Below are positions 35,236 through 45,577 of a DNA stretch of 64,000 bases, piece after piece. Position numbers and translations under genes: made by a program. The stretch's first letter is position 1, and each line of letters opens with the position of its first letter. Under the pieces are notes generated by a model. The model did no database searches. It saw only the letters and a list, made by a program, of their open reading frames with translations, and was not told where the DNA came from. Source of the stretch: Rhodoluna sp. (GTDB lineage Bacteria; Actinomycetota; Actinomycetes; Actinomycetales; Microbacteriaceae); the NCBI GenBank assembly GCA_024641095.1, contig JAHEDR010000001.1:322387-386386 (forward strand). The letters run 5' to 3'.

Positions 35236-35804
35236 GCGCCATTCGCCTAAACAATCCACGTAGAACTGCACCAGTGACCCGCCCGCAGTTGCGCTCGGTC
35301 TCGCTAGCTTCAGTGCGTGCATCACGTCCAGGCATGGCAATGGTTGGAATCCTTACCATTGGTGCACTTTCAATTGCTTTGCTAAACCTTTTCTTGCACA
35401 TTCTGACCTCAACCGCAGTTTACGAATTGGCCGACCTTCAGCACCAGAAGAAGGAATTGAACACAACCTCACAGATTTTGGCCGAAGAGGTTGACTCGCT
35501 TGCTTCACAGCAAAATCTTTCAAACTCGGCTCAAAAGCTAGGCATGATCGCAAACGCAAATCCTGTTTTCTTGAGCATTGGTGAGCAGAAGGTTTACGGC
35601 AAGCCAAAGGCTGCATTGAACACCGATGGCCGTGTGGCTACAAATCTGATTGCTAACTCTGTGATGACAGAGATTTCTACAAACCTCAGCACCGCAGTTG
35701 CCAGCACCGATGCACCGGTTACCAAGGATGTCGCTAACCAGAAAGCCGCTACCGGTCAAGTAATTTCAAATGGTGGCGCTATTCCAGCTTCACCAACTCA
35801 CTAG
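35232..35804 (+). CDS. ftsL: Cell division protein FtsL-like
   Basis: A 190-aa bitopic membrane protein: a basic cytoplasmic N terminus (1-35), one TM helix (about 36-60), then a heptad-like extracytoplasmic segment ([21 protein letters not shown]) and an Ala/Thr-rich tail. It is recognised by topology and by its place between rsmH and pbpB; FtsL sequences diverge strongly. It would form the FtsQLB complex that activates FtsWI. ATG overlaps the rsmH stop (ATGA). Confidence 0.82.
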   Translation: MSAIRLNNPRRTAPVTRPQLRSVSLASVRASRPGMAMVGILTIGALSIALLNLFLHILTSTAVYELADLQHQKKELNTTSQILAEEVDSLASQQNLSNSAQKLGMIANANPVFLSIGEQKVYGKPKAALNTDGRVATNLIANSVMTEISTNLSTAVASTDAPVTKDVANQKAATGQVISNGGAIPASPTH

Positions 35805-35820
35805 ATAGGCAGGTCGGCAG

Positions 35821-37587
35821 ATGACATATCTGACGCCCGGTGACCCGTCTAGTCGTCTAAAAAAAGTCATCGCCCTAATCTTGGTGATGGTCGTAATTTT
35901 TGCCATTCGCTTGGTTGACCTGCAAATCATTGAAGCCAACGCAATCAACGAAAAGTCTTACGAAAAGCGAGCAGTTACTCGCGTAATTCCTGCGCTGCGT
36001 GGTCAGATTCTTGATGCCAATGGCAAAGTGCTGGCCAAGACCGTATTCAGATACGACATCAATGCCGCACCAAGCAAGGTGGGTCCAGTAACTCGCAAGA
36101 TGAGTGGGCAATCAGTTACAGTTCCGGTTGAGCAGGTGGTTAGCGAAATCGCAGCGATTCTTGAAATGTCTGCTGCCGATGTCACCGCAAAGATCACCGG
36201 CACCGGTGAATACTCGCAGATTAAGAAACGTGTTGACGCAGGTTCCTATCGCAAAATTCGCGCGCTAAACATACCTTGGCTCTACTATGACCCAATCGCG
36301 GAACGCATTTATCCAAATGGTGCCGTTGCCGGAAACCTTTTGGGGTTCATCACCGATTCCGGTTTGATGGAAGGTCTTGAGCAGCTTTACGACAAGTGTC
36401 TTGCTGGGCAAAACGGTGAAGAGACTTTTGAAAAAGGTGTTGATGGAATCAAGATTCCGTCAAGCGTGGTTACCACCAAGGAAGCAGTTGCAGGTAAAAA
36501 TATTCGCCTAACCATTGACGCCGATCTTCAGTACTTCACTCAACAGGTTCTTGCAAGCACAGTTTCTTACTTGCGTGCCGACTGGGCAAGTGCAGTAATT
36601 ATTGAAACAAAAACCGGAAGAATTCTTACCGCGGCAGAAGCGCCATCGGTTGACCCAAACGATCCGGGCAAGCTTTCGGCCGACGACAGACGCGCACGTG
36701 TTTTTCAATTCGCATTTGAACCGGGTTCAACACTGAAGACCATCACAGCGGCAACTGTGATTGATACCGGACTGGGCACCCCAAATTCTCAAGCGGTTGC
36801 CGACTACAGCTTCTTAGTTCCAAATTCCGATGGCTACAAAGTTACCGATAGCCACGTTCACGGTGTGGAACACCTAACTCTCACTGGCGTATTGGCTGAA
36901 TCCTCAAACACCGGAATCTTGGACATCGGTAAAGTCGTTGACTACAAAACCAGATATAAGTATTTGGAAAAGTTTGGCCTAGGCACCAAGACCTCAATTA
37001 ACTTCCCGGGTGAAGGTTCAGGTCAATTGAACGCGCTCAAAGACTGGGACGGCGTTAAGAAGTACGTTTCCATGTTCGGCCAGGGTGTATCGGTTACTCC
37101 AATTCAATCGGCCATGATGTATCAAACTTTTGGCAACGATGGCGTGCGTCTAAATCCGGTTCTGGTGGATGGTTGTGAAGAAGACACCAATAATTTCAAG
37201 ATTCCCGAAACCAAGAGCGGTATTCAGGTTCTTTCTAAAGACACGAACACTCAAGTGCTTTCCATGATGGAGCGAGTTGTAGAGGACGGCCCAATTGGTC
37301 GTTACGGTGCCGTGCCTGGCTACCGAATTGGTGCCAAGACCGGTACAGCTCAGATTCGTGACCCAAACACCGGAAAGTATGCCGGCCCTTATGCCATTTC
37401 GTACTTTGGTGTTGCCCCAATCGAAGACCCGCAATACGTAGTTGCGGTAACCGCATACAAGTCACGAACTGTTGGTTCGTCACTTGGAGTTGCCGCACCG
37501 TTTAAGCGAATTATGCAGCAGGTTCTGCGCGCTTACCGTGTTCCACCATCAACAACTAAGACTTCTGACCTACCGTTGAATTGGTGA
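35821..37587 (+). CDS. pbpB: Penicillin-binding protein, septal transpeptidase FtsI
   Basis: Class B PBP of 588 aa that crosslinks septal peptidoglycan with FtsW. One N-terminal TM helix (about 15-37), a dimerisation domain (about 55-210), and a transpeptidase domain with SxxK at Ser303-Lys306 (EPGSTLK), SxN at Ser361-Asn363 (SSN) and KTG at Lys506 (KTGTAQ). No PASTA domain is present at the C terminus, unlike some Gram-positive homologues. Confidence 0.95.
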   Translation: MTYLTPGDPSSRLKKVIALILVMVVIFAIRLVDLQIIEANAINEKSYEKRAVTRVIPALRGQILDANGKVLAKTVFRYDINAAPSKVGPVTRKMSGQSVTVPVEQVVSEIAAILEMSAADVTAKITGTGEYSQIKKRVDAGSYRKIRALNIPWLYYDPIAERIYPNGAVAGNLLGFITDSGLMEGLEQLYDKCLAGQNGEETFEKGVDGIKIPSSVVTTKEAVAGKNIRLTIDADLQYFTQQVLASTVSYLRADWASAVIIETKTGRILTAAEAPSVDPNDPGKLSADDRRARVFQFAFEPGSTLKTITAATVIDTGLGTPNSQAVADYSFLVPNSDGYKVTDSHVHGVEHLTLTGVLAESSNTGILDIGKVVDYKTRYKYLEKFGLGTKTSINFPGEGSGQLNALKDWDGVKKYVSMFGQGVSVTPIQSAMMYQTFGNDGVRLNPVLVDGCEEDTNNFKIPETKSGIQVLSKDTNTQVLSMMERVVEDGPIGRYGAVPGYRIGAKTGTAQIRDPNTGKYAGPYAISYFGVAPIEDPQYVVAVTAYKSRTVGSSLGVAAPFKRIMQQVLRAYRVPPSTTKTSDLPLNW

Positions 37588-37591
37588 TGCT

Positions 37592-39133
37592 ATGAAAGAA
37601 CAAATTCCTCCGATCCTTAGACCTGATCAGGTTGCACCGGTTGCGCTTGATGACTTTGCTGCGCGCTTTGGTCTAGAAGTTCGCGGCGATGCGTCGCCCG
37701 TAAAACTCACTGGTATCAGCATGAATACCGGAGACCTTCGCCCGGGGGATTTGTTTGTTGCAATGCCTGGCAAGAAGACCCATGGCGCCAACTTTGTTGC
37801 CAAAGCTCTGGAGCAAGGTGCAGTTGCGGTCGTCACCGATAACGCGGGGCTTGAGCTACTAGGCAAGTTGGATATTCCTGTCTTGCTACTTGAAAATCCG
37901 CGCGCTCACTTAGGTGACCTTGCCGCATATGTTTATGGCAACGTACCTGGAAACATGCCAAAGCTTTTCGCAACTACAGGCACCAATGGAAAGACTTCAA
38001 CCAGTTATTTGCTGGAAGGCATCTTGCGTCAGCTTGGTGAAGTTACAGGGCTAACCTCCACCGCAGAGCGTCACATTGCCGGTGAAGTCATTGTCAGCCG
38101 CCTTACAACACCTGAGTCACCAGAGATGCAGGCTTTGATTGCAAGAATGCGCGAGAAGGGCGTTAGTGCAGTTGCGATTGAAGTGTCTGCACAGGCACTG
38201 AGTCAGTTGCGCGTAGATGGATTGCATTTTGATGTGGTGGGGTTCACTAACCTGAGCCACGATCACCTTGATGACTACAAGGACATGCAGGAATACCTTG
38301 AAGCCAAACTTCCACTCTTTACCAAGAAGCGTGCAAATCGCGGTGTAGTTTGTCTGGATACCAAATACGGTTTGGATTTCGTAAAGCAGTCAGAAATTCC
38401 AGTTGTCACCATTACCAGCGAACTGGGTGTAGATGCTGATTGGCACGTAGCAATCACGGCCGAAACTCCTAAGTACACCTCATTTGTTTTAGCCGGTCCA
38501 AATGGAGTGACCATTCGATCACGCGTGCCACTGCTTGGTGCGCACATGGCTGCAAATGCAGGCCTAGCAATTGTGATGCTTATCGAAGCAGGCTTTGATC
38601 CGGCGGCGATTGCCAAGGCAATTGAAAATGGCATTGAGGCTTATTTGCCTGGTCGTACCGAACGTGTAACCGGTGAAACTGGCCCAGATGTTTATGTTGA
38701 TTTTGGTCACAGTCCAGATGCATTCTTGAACACCTTGGCGGCTGTACGAAAAGTAACCGATGGCAAAGTGATTATGGTTTTTGGTGCTGACGGAGACCGT
38801 GATGCCAGCAAGAGACCAGCCATGGCGCAAGTTGCTGTAGAAGGTTCAGACATTCTGATCATTACCGATCACCACCCACGGTTTGAAGACCCGGCTTCAA
38901 TTCGCAAGACATTGGTAGAGGCGGCAAAGGCGGCCAAACCCGAACGTGAGATTTACGAGGTGTCACCACCAGAGGCCGCGATACGCAAGGCTGTTTCACT
39001 TGCAAAACCGGGGGATGCAATTTTGTGGGCAGGTCCTGGGCACCAGGACTACCGAGACATTCGCGGTGTTCGAACTCCTTATTCAGCAAGGCACGAGGCT
39101 CGCGAAGCTCTGAAAGAGCATGGTTGGTCATGA
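37592..39133 (+). CDS. murE: UDP-MurNAc-tripeptide synthetase MurE
   Basis: Mur ligase of 513 aa adding the third residue of the stem peptide. ATP site GTNGKTSTSYLL, LTTPESPEM and TNLSHDHLDDY are intact. The specificity motif, DNPR in diaminopimelate-adding MurE, reads HHPR here (Asp426 then His427-His428-Pro429-Arg430), followed by FEDP. The added amino acid therefore cannot be assumed to be meso-diaminopimelate; many Microbacteriaceae use lysine, ornithine or diaminobutyrate. The stop overlaps murF by 4 nt. Confidence 0.93.
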   Translation: MKEQIPPILRPDQVAPVALDDFAARFGLEVRGDASPVKLTGISMNTGDLRPGDLFVAMPGKKTHGANFVAKALEQGAVAVVTDNAGLELLGKLDIPVLLLENPRAHLGDLAAYVYGNVPGNMPKLFATTGTNGKTSTSYLLEGILRQLGEVTGLTSTAERHIAGEVIVSRLTTPESPEMQALIARMREKGVSAVAIEVSAQALSQLRVDGLHFDVVGFTNLSHDHLDDYKDMQEYLEAKLPLFTKKRANRGVVCLDTKYGLDFVKQSEIPVVTITSELGVDADWHVAITAETPKYTSFVLAGPNGVTIRSRVPLLGAHMAANAGLAIVMLIEAGFDPAAIAKAIENGIEAYLPGRTERVTGETGPDVYVDFGHSPDAFLNTLAAVRKVTDGKVIMVFGADGDRDASKRPAMAQVAVEGSDILIITDHHPRFEDPASIRKTLVEAAKAAKPEREIYEVSPPEAAIRKAVSLAKPGDAILWAGPGHQDYRDIRGVRTPYSARHEAREALKEHGWS

Positions 39134-40530
39134 TTGAACTTTCAGTCTCAAGAATTTCTGCAGCGATTGAGGGTCGGGTAATTGGTGATGGCCATGTTGT
39201 TGTCACTGGGTCTGTAGAAACAGATTCGCGATCGGTTAAACCCGGTGCGCTCTTCGTTGCTAAACCGGGCGAAGTTACCGACGGTCACAATTTTGTATCT
39301 GCAGCAATAAGCACTGGGGCAGTGGCAGTGATTGTTGAACGTGAGATGCCTGACATTGAAATTCCTCAGATTCTCGTCAAAGATTCTGTTCTGGCTTTGG
39401 GGCTGTTGGCTAAGTACGTTCTTGAACAAATTAGGTTGACCACTGATCTAAAAGTGATTGGTGTGACTGGTTCAAACGGCAAGACAACCACCAAGAATAT
39501 GTTGAACGCCATCCTGAGCAAGGTTGGGCAGACCATTGCTCCAATTGAGTCTTATAACAATGAAGTAGGCGCGCCTTATTCAATCTTGCAAACGAACCTT
39601 GAAACAAAGTTTTTAGTTGTTGAGTTGGGCGCCGGGGGAATCGGCAGCATTGACTACCTTGCCAAAATCGCAAAACCCGATATCGGAGTAATTCTTAAAG
39701 TGGGTTTGGCGCACGTTGGCGAATTTGGTGGCATTGAAACCACTGCCGAAATTAAGTCTGAGTTGGCAAAGGCCATGTCCCCAGATTCCATTCTGATTTT
39801 GAATGCCGATGATGGCTACGTTGCAGACATGGCTGAGCTGACAACAGCTACCAAGATTTGGTTCGGCACCTCGGGTGATTCGCAGTACCGGGCCTCCGAA
39901 CAAAACGTCTCCATTGATGGAACCTCTTTCACTTTGACCTGGCCAGACGGTAAGCAAAATCAGTTGAAGTTGCAGATTCTTGGTGAACACCACGTAATGA
40001 ATGCAACCGCTTCTGCTGCGGTTGCCGACCAACTGCAAGTACCAAGAGATCTAATTGTTGAAGCTTTAGAGGCAATGCCGCTTGCAGAACGCTGGCGAAT
40101 GCAGGTTCTAAATCGGCCGGATGGCATCACAATAATTAACGATGCCTATAACGCCAGTCCTGATTCAACCAAGGCTGCACTTCAGACTCTTGCTCAGCTG
40201 GGCAGATCAGGTCGCAGAACAATTGCAATCCTGGGTGAAATGGCCGAACTGGGTTTTGCTTCACGAGAGCAACACGATGCAATCGGCAGAATCGTCGTTC
40301 GCCTAAACATTGATCAACTAATAGTTGTTGGCCAGGGTGCCAAATTGATTCACATGGGTGCCGAGCAAGAGGGTTCTTGGGCCGGCGAATCGAAATTCTT
40401 TGAATCGATTGACGAGGCTTTGGCCTATGTTCGTGGAATGCTTATGGCTGGCGATTTGGTACTGGTTAAGTCCTCGAAGTCGGCAAACCTTAGATTTCTT
40501 GGAGACGATTTGATGGAGGTAAGTTCGTGA
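39130..40530 (+). CDS. murF: UDP-MurNAc-tripeptide-D-Ala-D-Ala ligase MurF
   Basis: Mur ligase of 466 aa joining D-Ala-D-Ala to the tripeptide. P-loop [31 protein letters not shown] and [16 protein letters not shown] are typical of MurF. ATG 39130 overlaps the murE TGA; an in-frame reading from 39025 lies inside murE and is rejected. The stop overlaps the mraY GTG. Confidence 0.95.
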   Translation: MIELSVSRISAAIEGRVIGDGHVVVTGSVETDSRSVKPGALFVAKPGEVTDGHNFVSAAISTGAVAVIVEREMPDIEIPQILVKDSVLALGLLAKYVLEQIRLTTDLKVIGVTGSNGKTTTKNMLNAILSKVGQTIAPIESYNNEVGAPYSILQTNLETKFLVVELGAGGIGSIDYLAKIAKPDIGVILKVGLAHVGEFGGIETTAEIKSELAKAMSPDSILILNADDGYVADMAELTTATKIWFGTSGDSQYRASEQNVSIDGTSFTLTWPDGKQNQLKLQILGEHHVMNATASAAVADQLQVPRDLIVEALEAMPLAERWRMQVLNRPDGITIINDAYNASPDSTKAALQTLAQLGRSGRRTIAILGEMAELGFASREQHDAIGRIVVRLNIDQLIVVGQGAKLIHMGAEQEGSWAGESKFFESIDEALAYVRGMLMAGDLVLVKSSKSANLRFLGDDLMEVSS

Positions 40531-41627
40531 GAGCTATCCTGCTTGCCGGTGGAGTAGCCATGGCATTCACACTTTTGGTGACGCCTGGCTTCATTTGGCT
40601 TTTTAGAAAACTACGTTGGGGTCAATTCATTCGTGAAGACGGCCCTAAGTCGCATCACACCAAGCACGGAACCCCAACCATGGGTGGCGTGGTGATCATT
40701 GTTGCAGCAGTACTTGGTTATTTTGTTGGCAAGCTAGCTAACTTCGAAACCCCAACTGCTTCGGCACTTTTGGTGCTGTTCATGTTGGTAGGTCTTGGTC
40801 TTGTTGGTTTCATTGACGATTTCATTAAGACCCACCGTCAGAGAAGCTTGGGACTTACCGGCTGGGCAAAGATTGCCCTGCAAGGGGTCGTGGCAACAGT
40901 ATTTGCAATCCTGGCTTTGCAATTCCCAAATGAGTCAAAGCTCACCCCGGCATCAACTCAGATTTCATTTATTCGCGACACAGGCATTGACCTAATGATG
41001 TTTGGTACCGCTGTTGGTGTGGTCCTGTTCATCGTTTGGATTTACATTTTGGTTGCTAGCGCCTCTAATGGCGTGAACATCGCCGATGGCCTTGACGGGT
41101 TAGCAACCGGTTCCTCGCTGATGGCAATCGGTGCCTACACGGTAATTGGATTTTGGCAGTTCAACCAGGCCTGTGGCACCGTAATTGAAAATGTCACAAG
41201 TTGCTATGAAGTTCGCGACCCTCTTGATCTTGCCGTGGTGGCATCGGCAATTGTTGGTGCGCTAATTGGATTCCTTTGGTGGAACACTTCTCCTGCGCAG
41301 ATCTTTATGGGTGACACTGGTTCACTTGGTCTTGGTGGCGCGTTGGCAGCACTTGCAATCCTTTCTCGCACAGAAATTCTTCTGATCTTGATTGGTGGCA
41401 TTTTTGTTATCGTCACAGGTTCGGTTGTCGTTCAGCGAGTATTTTTCAAGCTCACCAAGTGGAAAACCGGCACCGGACGCAGAGTGTTCCTCATGTCTCC
41501 GCTGCACCACCACTTTGAGCTAAAAGGCTGGGCGCAGGTAACTGTTGTGGTCAGATTCTGGATTATTGCAGGGCTGTGCACACTTGCCGGTATCGGTGTC
41601 TTTTACATTGAATGGATTTACGGCTAG
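40527..41627 (+). CDS. mraY: Phospho-MurNAc-pentapeptide transferase MraY
   Basis: Polytopic membrane enzyme of 366 aa forming lipid I on undecaprenyl phosphate. About ten hydrophobic segments; catalytic motifs [23 protein letters not shown] and [11 protein letters not shown] are present. The start is GTG 40527, embedded in the end of murF (GTGA), and no ribosome site is needed if coupled. Confidence 0.96.
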   Translation: MRAILLAGGVAMAFTLLVTPGFIWLFRKLRWGQFIREDGPKSHHTKHGTPTMGGVVIIVAAVLGYFVGKLANFETPTASALLVLFMLVGLGLVGFIDDFIKTHRQRSLGLTGWAKIALQGVVATVFAILALQFPNESKLTPASTQISFIRDTGIDLMMFGTAVGVVLFIVWIYILVASASNGVNIADGLDGLATGSSLMAIGAYTVIGFWQFNQACGTVIENVTSCYEVRDPLDLAVVASAIVGALIGFLWWNTSPAQIFMGDTGSLGLGGALAALAILSRTEILLILIGGIFVIVTGSVVVQRVFFKLTKWKTGTGRRVFLMSPLHHHFELKGWAQVTVVVRFWIIAGLCTLAGIGVFYIEWIYG

Positions 41628-41635
41628 GCCGAGAA

Positions 41636-43096
41636 ATGAAAAACCTCGATTCCTTAAACAGCTGGCATGCAGATTGGCGTGACCTTCGTGTTGTTGTGCT
41701 TGGGCTTGGGGTTACTGGATTTTCCGTTGCCGATACGTTGGCTGAACTTGGTTCAAAAGTTCTTGTGGTTGCAGAAAAGGCCGACGAAGAGCTACTAGAC
41801 ATTCTTGATGTTGTGGGTGTGCCGCACTTAACAGGTGCCAAGGCAAGTGGCTTACCAAGCGAGGTAATTGAATTTGCACCAGAGCTGATTGTGACTTCAC
41901 CCGGGGTAAAGCCTCAACACGAAATGTTGGCCTGGGCAGAAGCCAACAATATTCCGGTGTGGGTAGACATTGAACTTGCTTGGCGCCTGCGCGACAAAAC
42001 TTCAAGGATTGCCGATTGGATTGCGATCACGGGTACGAATGGAAAAACCACCACGGTGCAAATGGTTGAGGCTATGTTGGTTGCCGGCGGTAAGCGCGCA
42101 GCATCTTGCGGAAATATCGGAACGCCAATTCTTGACGTAATTCGCGACCCAGAAGGTTTTGATGTTCTTGTGGTTGAACTTTCAAGTTTTCAATTGCATT
42201 ACCTGGGCCGAATTGAACCGTATGCAAGCGCAGTTCTGAATTTGGCTGATGATCATATTGATTGGCATGGAAGCTACGAGGCTTACGCCGATACCAAGGC
42301 AAAGATTTACGAAAACACCCGAGTCGCATGTGTGTACAACCTAAGTGATGCAGCCACCGAAAAGATGGTTGAAAATGCCGACGTAATTGAAGGCGCAAGA
42401 GCTATTGGTTTTACCACCGGTCTTCCGGCACGCTCGCAGGTTGGTTTTGTCGAAGACATCTTGTGCGACCGCGCCTTCCTAGAAGATCGCGGTAATAGCG
42501 CGCTCGAAATCGCGACCCTAGAAGATCTTGCCGAAATTGGAGTTCTAACCCCGCACCTCATGGCAAACGCTGCCGCTGCCGCTGCATTGGCTAGGTCGTA
42601 TGAGATAGCTCCCGAGGATATTCGCAAAGCTTTGCGAAACTTCCGACTTGATTCGCATCGAATCCAGCTTGTGGCAGAAAAGAACGGTGTTCGTTGGATT
42701 GATGACTCCAAGGCTACGAATCCACATGCGGCTGCTGCATCTTTGAACTCATTTGAAAACATCATTTGGTTGGTTGGCGGGCTTCTAAAGGGCGTAGATA
42801 TTTCCGATTTAGTCGAGCGTTACTCGTCCCGAGTAAAAGTTGCAGTTGTAATCGGTAAAGACAGGCAACCGGTTCTAGATGCTTTGGCTCAAAACGCACC
42901 GGGTGTAAAGGTGATTGAAATTCAAGATTCTGAGACCGTAATGCACGATGCGGTTAGGGCGGCCATGGGCGAGTGTAAGCAGGGGGATACCGTTTTGCTT
43001 GCACCAGCGGCTGCGTCAATGGATCAATTCAAGGACTACGAAGATCGCGGCAATTCTTTTGCTGATCAGGTTCGAATTCAATTGGAGCGAATCTGA
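41636..43096 (+). CDS. murD: UDP-MurNAc-L-Ala-D-Glu ligase MurD
   Basis: Mur ligase of 486 aa adding D-glutamate. N-terminal nucleotide-binding VVVLGLGVTGFS, P-loop ITGTNGKTTTVQM, and IDDSKATNPHAAAASL (C-terminal domain) identify it. ATG 41636 lies 8 nt after the mraY stop; ATG 41612 would overlap mraY and add 8 residues. The TGA stop shares its A with the ftsW ATG. Confidence 0.95.
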   Translation: MKNLDSLNSWHADWRDLRVVVLGLGVTGFSVADTLAELGSKVLVVAEKADEELLDILDVVGVPHLTGAKASGLPSEVIEFAPELIVTSPGVKPQHEMLAWAEANNIPVWVDIELAWRLRDKTSRIADWIAITGTNGKTTTVQMVEAMLVAGGKRAASCGNIGTPILDVIRDPEGFDVLVVELSSFQLHYLGRIEPYASAVLNLADDHIDWHGSYEAYADTKAKIYENTRVACVYNLSDAATEKMVENADVIEGARAIGFTTGLPARSQVGFVEDILCDRAFLEDRGNSALEIATLEDLAEIGVLTPHLMANAAAAAALARSYEIAPEDIRKALRNFRLDSHRIQLVAEKNGVRWIDDSKATNPHAAAASLNSFENIIWLVGGLLKGVDISDLVERYSSRVKVAVVIGKDRQPVLDALAQNAPGVKVIEIQDSETVMHDAVRAAMGECKQGDTVLLAPAAASMDQFKDYEDRGNSFADQVRIQLERI

Positions 43097-44445
43097 TGAC
43101 CAGGCTTTCTCCGGCTCAGCGCCACGCTGCACAACGTCAGGCATCACAGGGCGCAACCAAGCGCACTTTGGCCCAACGTAAATTAGCGCCTTCCAAACGA
43201 AATGTTCGCAGGTCAAGCGCAACTAGTAACCCAGGTCAGGCTGCTCGCGCTATCGCAACAACTGGTGCTGCGCGGTTCCAGGTGTTCTTTGACCGTGCAT
43301 TTAAGTCGCAGTCAATTCACTTTTATCGCTTACTCGGCATCACACTTTTTCTAGTTGCCTTTGGTGTCGTGATGGTGCTTTCCGCATCGTCTATTGACTC
43401 GCTAGTTGCCAACAATAATTCCTTTGCAGTTGCCGGTAAGCAACTTTTCTTTGCCGCACTTGGTCTAATTGCACTGTCTTTTGTGTCTTTGATGAGCACC
43501 GATTTCATTCGATCCAAAGCCAAACTGCTATTTATTGGTTCCATGGCACTGCAGGTCTCGGTTTTGTTTATTGGTAAAGACATCAACGGAAACAGAAACT
43601 GGATTGATGTTTTTGGCTTGTTCACCATTCAGCCGTCGGAGTTTTTGAAGATTGCAGTAATCCTGCATGTTTCTGCATACCTGGCTCAGCAATATGACTA
43701 TCTAGATGACCCAAAGGTTTGGCAACGCGCGCTTGTAATTTCTGCTGCGGCCATGGGTCTTGTGATGTTAGGTAAAGACTTCGGAACCGTAATCATCATG
43801 ACCATTGCTTTCGTGGGTCTACTGGCTCTTGCTGGTATGCCGAATAAGTTAATGCGTCTGGTTGGGCTTGCCATTGTGGTTGGCGTTCCTCTTGCTCTGA
43901 TGTCTAGCTCTTCACGAATTGGCCGCATCACGGCTTGGCTTAACCCAAACGGGCCTGACCCGCTCAACTACAACTGGCAGGCTGAGCATGGCATGTGGGC
44001 ACTTTCTGCCGGCAGAATCTTCGGAGCTGGTTTAGGCGAATCAAAAATGAAGTGGAGTTGGATTCCCGAAGTTGAGAACGACTTTATCTTCGCGATTATC
44101 GGTGAAGAGTTGGGTCTGATTGGCGCTCTGGTTGTAATTGTGCTTTTCGTTGCTCTGGCGTTCTCGTTCTTAAGAATCATGCAGCGAACCACCGATCCAT
44201 TCAAGCGAAACGTCGTGATGGCAATCATGCTTTGGATCATCTTCCAAGCGCTTGTGAACATTGCGGTTGTGTTGCGCCTGCTACCGGTGCTTGGTGTTCC
44301 GCTGCCACTTATATCAGCCGGTGGTTCGTCGCTGGTTTCGGCTCTTGGTGCAATTGGAGTCGTGTTGGCAATTGAACGCGAGAATCATGCGAATCCCCGC
44401 ACGGTACGAAGTGCGGTAAGAAGTGCGGTTAGGCCGCGTCGATGA
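43096..44445 (+). CDS. ftsW: Septal peptidoglycan polymerase FtsW
   Basis: SEDS glycosyltransferase of 449 aa that polymerises lipid II at the septum with FtsI. About ten TM segments start near residue 80. FTIQPSEFLKIAVI and PLISAGGSSLVSALG are SEDS signatures. The first about 75 residues form an Arg/Lys/Gln-rich cytoplasmic extension longer than in proteobacterial FtsW, as in several actinobacteria. A short basic repeat (TVRSAVRSAVRPRR) ends the protein. Confidence 0.95.
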   Translation: MTRLSPAQRHAAQRQASQGATKRTLAQRKLAPSKRNVRRSSATSNPGQAARAIATTGAARFQVFFDRAFKSQSIHFYRLLGITLFLVAFGVVMVLSASSIDSLVANNNSFAVAGKQLFFAALGLIALSFVSLMSTDFIRSKAKLLFIGSMALQVSVLFIGKDINGNRNWIDVFGLFTIQPSEFLKIAVILHVSAYLAQQYDYLDDPKVWQRALVISAAAMGLVMLGKDFGTVIIMTIAFVGLLALAGMPNKLMRLVGLAIVVGVPLALMSSSSRIGRITAWLNPNGPDPLNYNWQAEHGMWALSAGRIFGAGLGESKMKWSWIPEVENDFIFAIIGEELGLIGALVVIVLFVALAFSFLRIMQRTTDPFKRNVVMAIMLWIIFQALVNIAVVLRLLPVLGVPLPLISAGGSSLVSALGAIGVVLAIERENHANPRTVRSAVRSAVRPRR

Positions 44446-45524
44446 CAAATTATTTATTGGCTGGTGGCGGGACCGCGGGTCACGTAAACCCGCTTTTGGC
44501 GTTGGCCGATGCAATCAAACTTTCCTCTCCGAAGGACCAGGTTTATGCACTGGGCACGGCGGAGGGTCTAGAAAAAGATTTGGTGCCAGCTCGAGGTTAT
44601 GAGTTGCTAACGGTTCCTAAATTGCCTTTTCCTCGCCGTTTGAATGGTTATGCCTTTAGGTTCCCAGCAAAGTTCATTTCTGCAATTAATCATGCGGCAG
44701 CAATAATGCAGCAAAAAGAAATTGATGTGGTCGTGGGCTTTGGTGGTTATGCAAGTGCTCCTGCTTACCTTGCTGCCAAGAAACTTGGTATTCCGGTTGT
44801 AGTGCATGAGGCTAATGCACTTCCAGGTTGGGCAAATAAACTTGGCGCAAAATTTGCGGCAGCAGTTGGTGTTGCTTTTGCCGCTACGCCGCTGAGCGGT
44901 GCCGTACACGTAGGCATGCCACTTCGCAAAGAAATTCAAGATCTAACTTTGGATTCAAGTTCCAAAGGCGCTCAGGCAAAAACTGCAAGAAAGCATTTTG
45001 GACTAGACGAAAACACAGTGACGTTGTTGGTAACCGGTGGTTCTCTAGGTGCAAAGCGAATCAACGAAACCATCGAGTCGGCTCGAAAAGTTCTTTCTGC
45101 TGCCGGCATTCAGGTCCTGCACATCGTTGGTGGCAAATCTGATTTGCCAGAGTTGAAGACCAAAGACTACGTAAGAATCAATTACTGCGATCGAATGGAC
45201 CTAGCCATATCGGCCGCAAGTTTTGCCGTTTCGCGGGCTGGAGCATCAACAGTCTCTGAGTTTGCCGCAGTTGGCTTGCCGGCCGTTTACATTCCATATG
45301 CGGTTGGCAATGGCGAGCAGAAGCTGAATGTTGCAACTTTGGTAAAAGCTGGAGGAGGAGCGGTTGTTGCTGACTCGGAATTCACGCCTGAATATGTTGC
45401 CGAAGTGCTGATCCCGTTGATTTCGAATTCCAAGGAACTTCAGCAGATGTCGATTGCTGCTAAATCATCTGGAATTTCAGATGGTACTTCTAGGCTGCTG
45501 CGCCTGGTTCAAGGTGTGTTGTAA
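44442..45524 (+). CDS. murG: Lipid II synthase MurG
   Basis: GT-B glycosyltransferase of 360 aa converting lipid I to lipid II. GGGTAGHVNPLLAL at the N terminus, VGFGGYASAPAYLAAK, HEANALPG and SRAGASTVSEFAAVGLP are diagnostic. It overlaps the ftsW stop by 4 nt (ATGA). Confidence 0.96.
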   Translation: MTNYLLAGGGTAGHVNPLLALADAIKLSSPKDQVYALGTAEGLEKDLVPARGYELLTVPKLPFPRRLNGYAFRFPAKFISAINHAAAIMQQKEIDVVVGFGGYASAPAYLAAKKLGIPVVVHEANALPGWANKLGAKFAAAVGVAFAATPLSGAVHVGMPLRKEIQDLTLDSSSKGAQAKTARKHFGLDENTVTLLVTGGSLGAKRINETIESARKVLSAAGIQVLHIVGGKSDLPELKTKDYVRINYCDRMDLAISAASFAVSRAGASTVSEFAAVGLPAVYIPYAVGNGEQKLNVATLVKAGGGAVVADSEFTPEYVAEVLIPLISNSKELQQMSIAAKSSGISDGTSRLLRLVQGVL

Positions 45525-45577
45525 GTCAAAAGCAATTAGGCCTCGGCCTAGTCTTCTAGGTGGATGTAAGGAACTCA

